From positions 4,092,001-4,156,000 of the forward strand of contig NZ_CP134152.1 in the NCBI RefSeq assembly GCF_032164335.1: a DNA stretch of 64,000 bases, read 5' to 3'. Below the pieces are notes generated by a model, which made no database searches, was not told the origin of the DNA, and saw nothing but the letters and a program-made list of their open reading frames with translations. This document shows positions 63,566 to 64,000 of this stretch, piece after piece. Origin of the DNA: Winslowiella toletana. GTDB taxonomy: Bacteria; Pseudomonadota; Gammaproteobacteria; Enterobacterales; Enterobacteriaceae. Every line of letters starts with the position of its first letter. The stretch's first letter is position 1. The position numbers were made by a program, and so were the translations under genes.

Positions 63566-64000
63566 TTACTCTTCGCTGTCGGCCGCTGGTGGACGCGCAG
63601 GGGCATCTACATCCACGCGATCGATACGTTGTAATCCACGCGGCAACAGGGTGCCACGACGACCACGTTCAGCACGGAACTTCTGTAACTCTTCAGCACG
63701 CAGCGTCAGTTTGCGCTTACCCACATGCAGGGTAATTGCACTCTGCGGCGTGAGCAGCAGCAGCCACGCCAGCTTATCTTCGCCCGATGCAGCCTGAGCC
63801 GATGGAATCGAGATAATCTTGTTGCCCTTACCTTTCGACAGCTGTGGCAGGTCGCCGACCGGGAACAGCAGCATGCGGCCCGCAGTGGTAATAGCCAGCA
63901 GCATATCGTCGTTGCTGTGAATCGCCATCGGCGTCATCACTTTGGCATTTTCTGGCAGCGACAGCAGCGCCTTACCGGCACGATTACGCGAAACCAAATC
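63566..64000 (-). CDS. parC: DNA topoisomerase IV subunit A ParC, C-terminal end (cut by window)
   Basis: The frame is open to the window end and its 145 codons encode the last part of the ParC C-terminal beta-pinwheel: LLFPVGDLPQLSKGKGNKII, HVGKRKLTLRAEELQKFRAE and the tail RGLQRIDRVDVDAP ending DSEE, as in E. coli ParC. The rest of the gene, with the catalytic Tyr, lies outside the window. It decatenates daughter chromosomes together with ParE. A Leu-Pro insertion occurs in GTLLPRGLQR relative to E. coli. Confidence 0.95.
   Translation of the reverse strand, partial: DLVSRNRAGKALLSLPENAKVMTPMAIHSNDDMLLAITTAGRMLLFPVGDLPQLSKGKGNKIISIPSAQAASGEDKLAWLLLLTPQSAITLHVGKRKLTLRAEELQKFRAERGRRGTLLPRGLQRIDRVDVDAPARPPAADSEE

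Overview
The window is chromosomal DNA of a gamma-proteobacterium of the order Enterobacterales, most likely Erwiniaceae (Pantoea/Erwinia/Mixta group; the family is an inference). The right half follows the Escherichia coli gene order exbD-exbB / metC / yghB / yqhC / yqhD / dkgA / ftsP(sufI) / plsC / parC, and the proteins resemble the E. coli ones closely. This backbone is interrupted by a TRAP transporter operon between exbB and metC, and by a 20 kb block of giant genes between dkgA and ftsP.

Layout. 1-3.5 kb: an iron-linked operon on the minus strand (ChaN-like lipoprotein, TonB, S9A peptidase cut by the window edge) behind a clear Fur box, and a small membrane protein. 3.6-11.6 kb: a complete aerobactin operon iucABCD-iutA with a Fur-like site, divergent from ferritin ftnA. 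12.5-17.4 kb: a MocR/GabR-type regulator divergent from a GabT-type aminotransferase and an amino-acid permease, then an exported cupin. 17.6-20 kb: an orphan sigma-28 factor coupled to a small membrane protein, a FlgM-like anti-sigma factor and YlaC. 20-21.4 kb: a YdcR-type MocR regulator. 21.4-26.8 kb: a five-gene archaic (Csu-type) chaperone-usher pilus operon, divergent from an MHYT-GGDEF-EAL protein. 29.4-30.7 kb: a citrate/tricarballylate-type MFS transporter. 31-40.5 kb: exbBD, TRAP operon, metC, yghB, yqhC, yqhD, dkgA. 61.1-64 kb: ftsP, plsC and the 3' end of parC.

The most unusual part is 40.6-61.1 kb. Three tandem genes encode proteins of about 2,000 residues. Each has a signal-less polar N-terminus, a helical region, nine degenerate ~62-residue repeats (W / GG / YA / TW / GLT signature), a SET-like domain and a C-terminal OTU-like cysteine-protease domain whose His motif comes before the Cys motif, as in a circular permutation. 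This layout suggests host-directed effectors or toxins that combine lysine methylation with deubiquitination; that function is inferred. Rpn-family nuclease genes lie between them. A 7,180 bp direct tandem duplication, with no difference seen between copies, makes the middle gene an exact hybrid of its neighbours; the crossover falls in a 74 bp tract. It is either a very recent unequal recombination or an assembly artefact.

Working together: aerobactin synthesis and uptake (IucABCD, IutA) needs energy from TonB-ExbB-ExbD, and both a TonB and ExbBD are present here, with ferritin for storage. The Csu pilus beside a c-di-GMP enzyme suggests control of surface attachment. The giant genes look like the strain's accessory host-interaction island.
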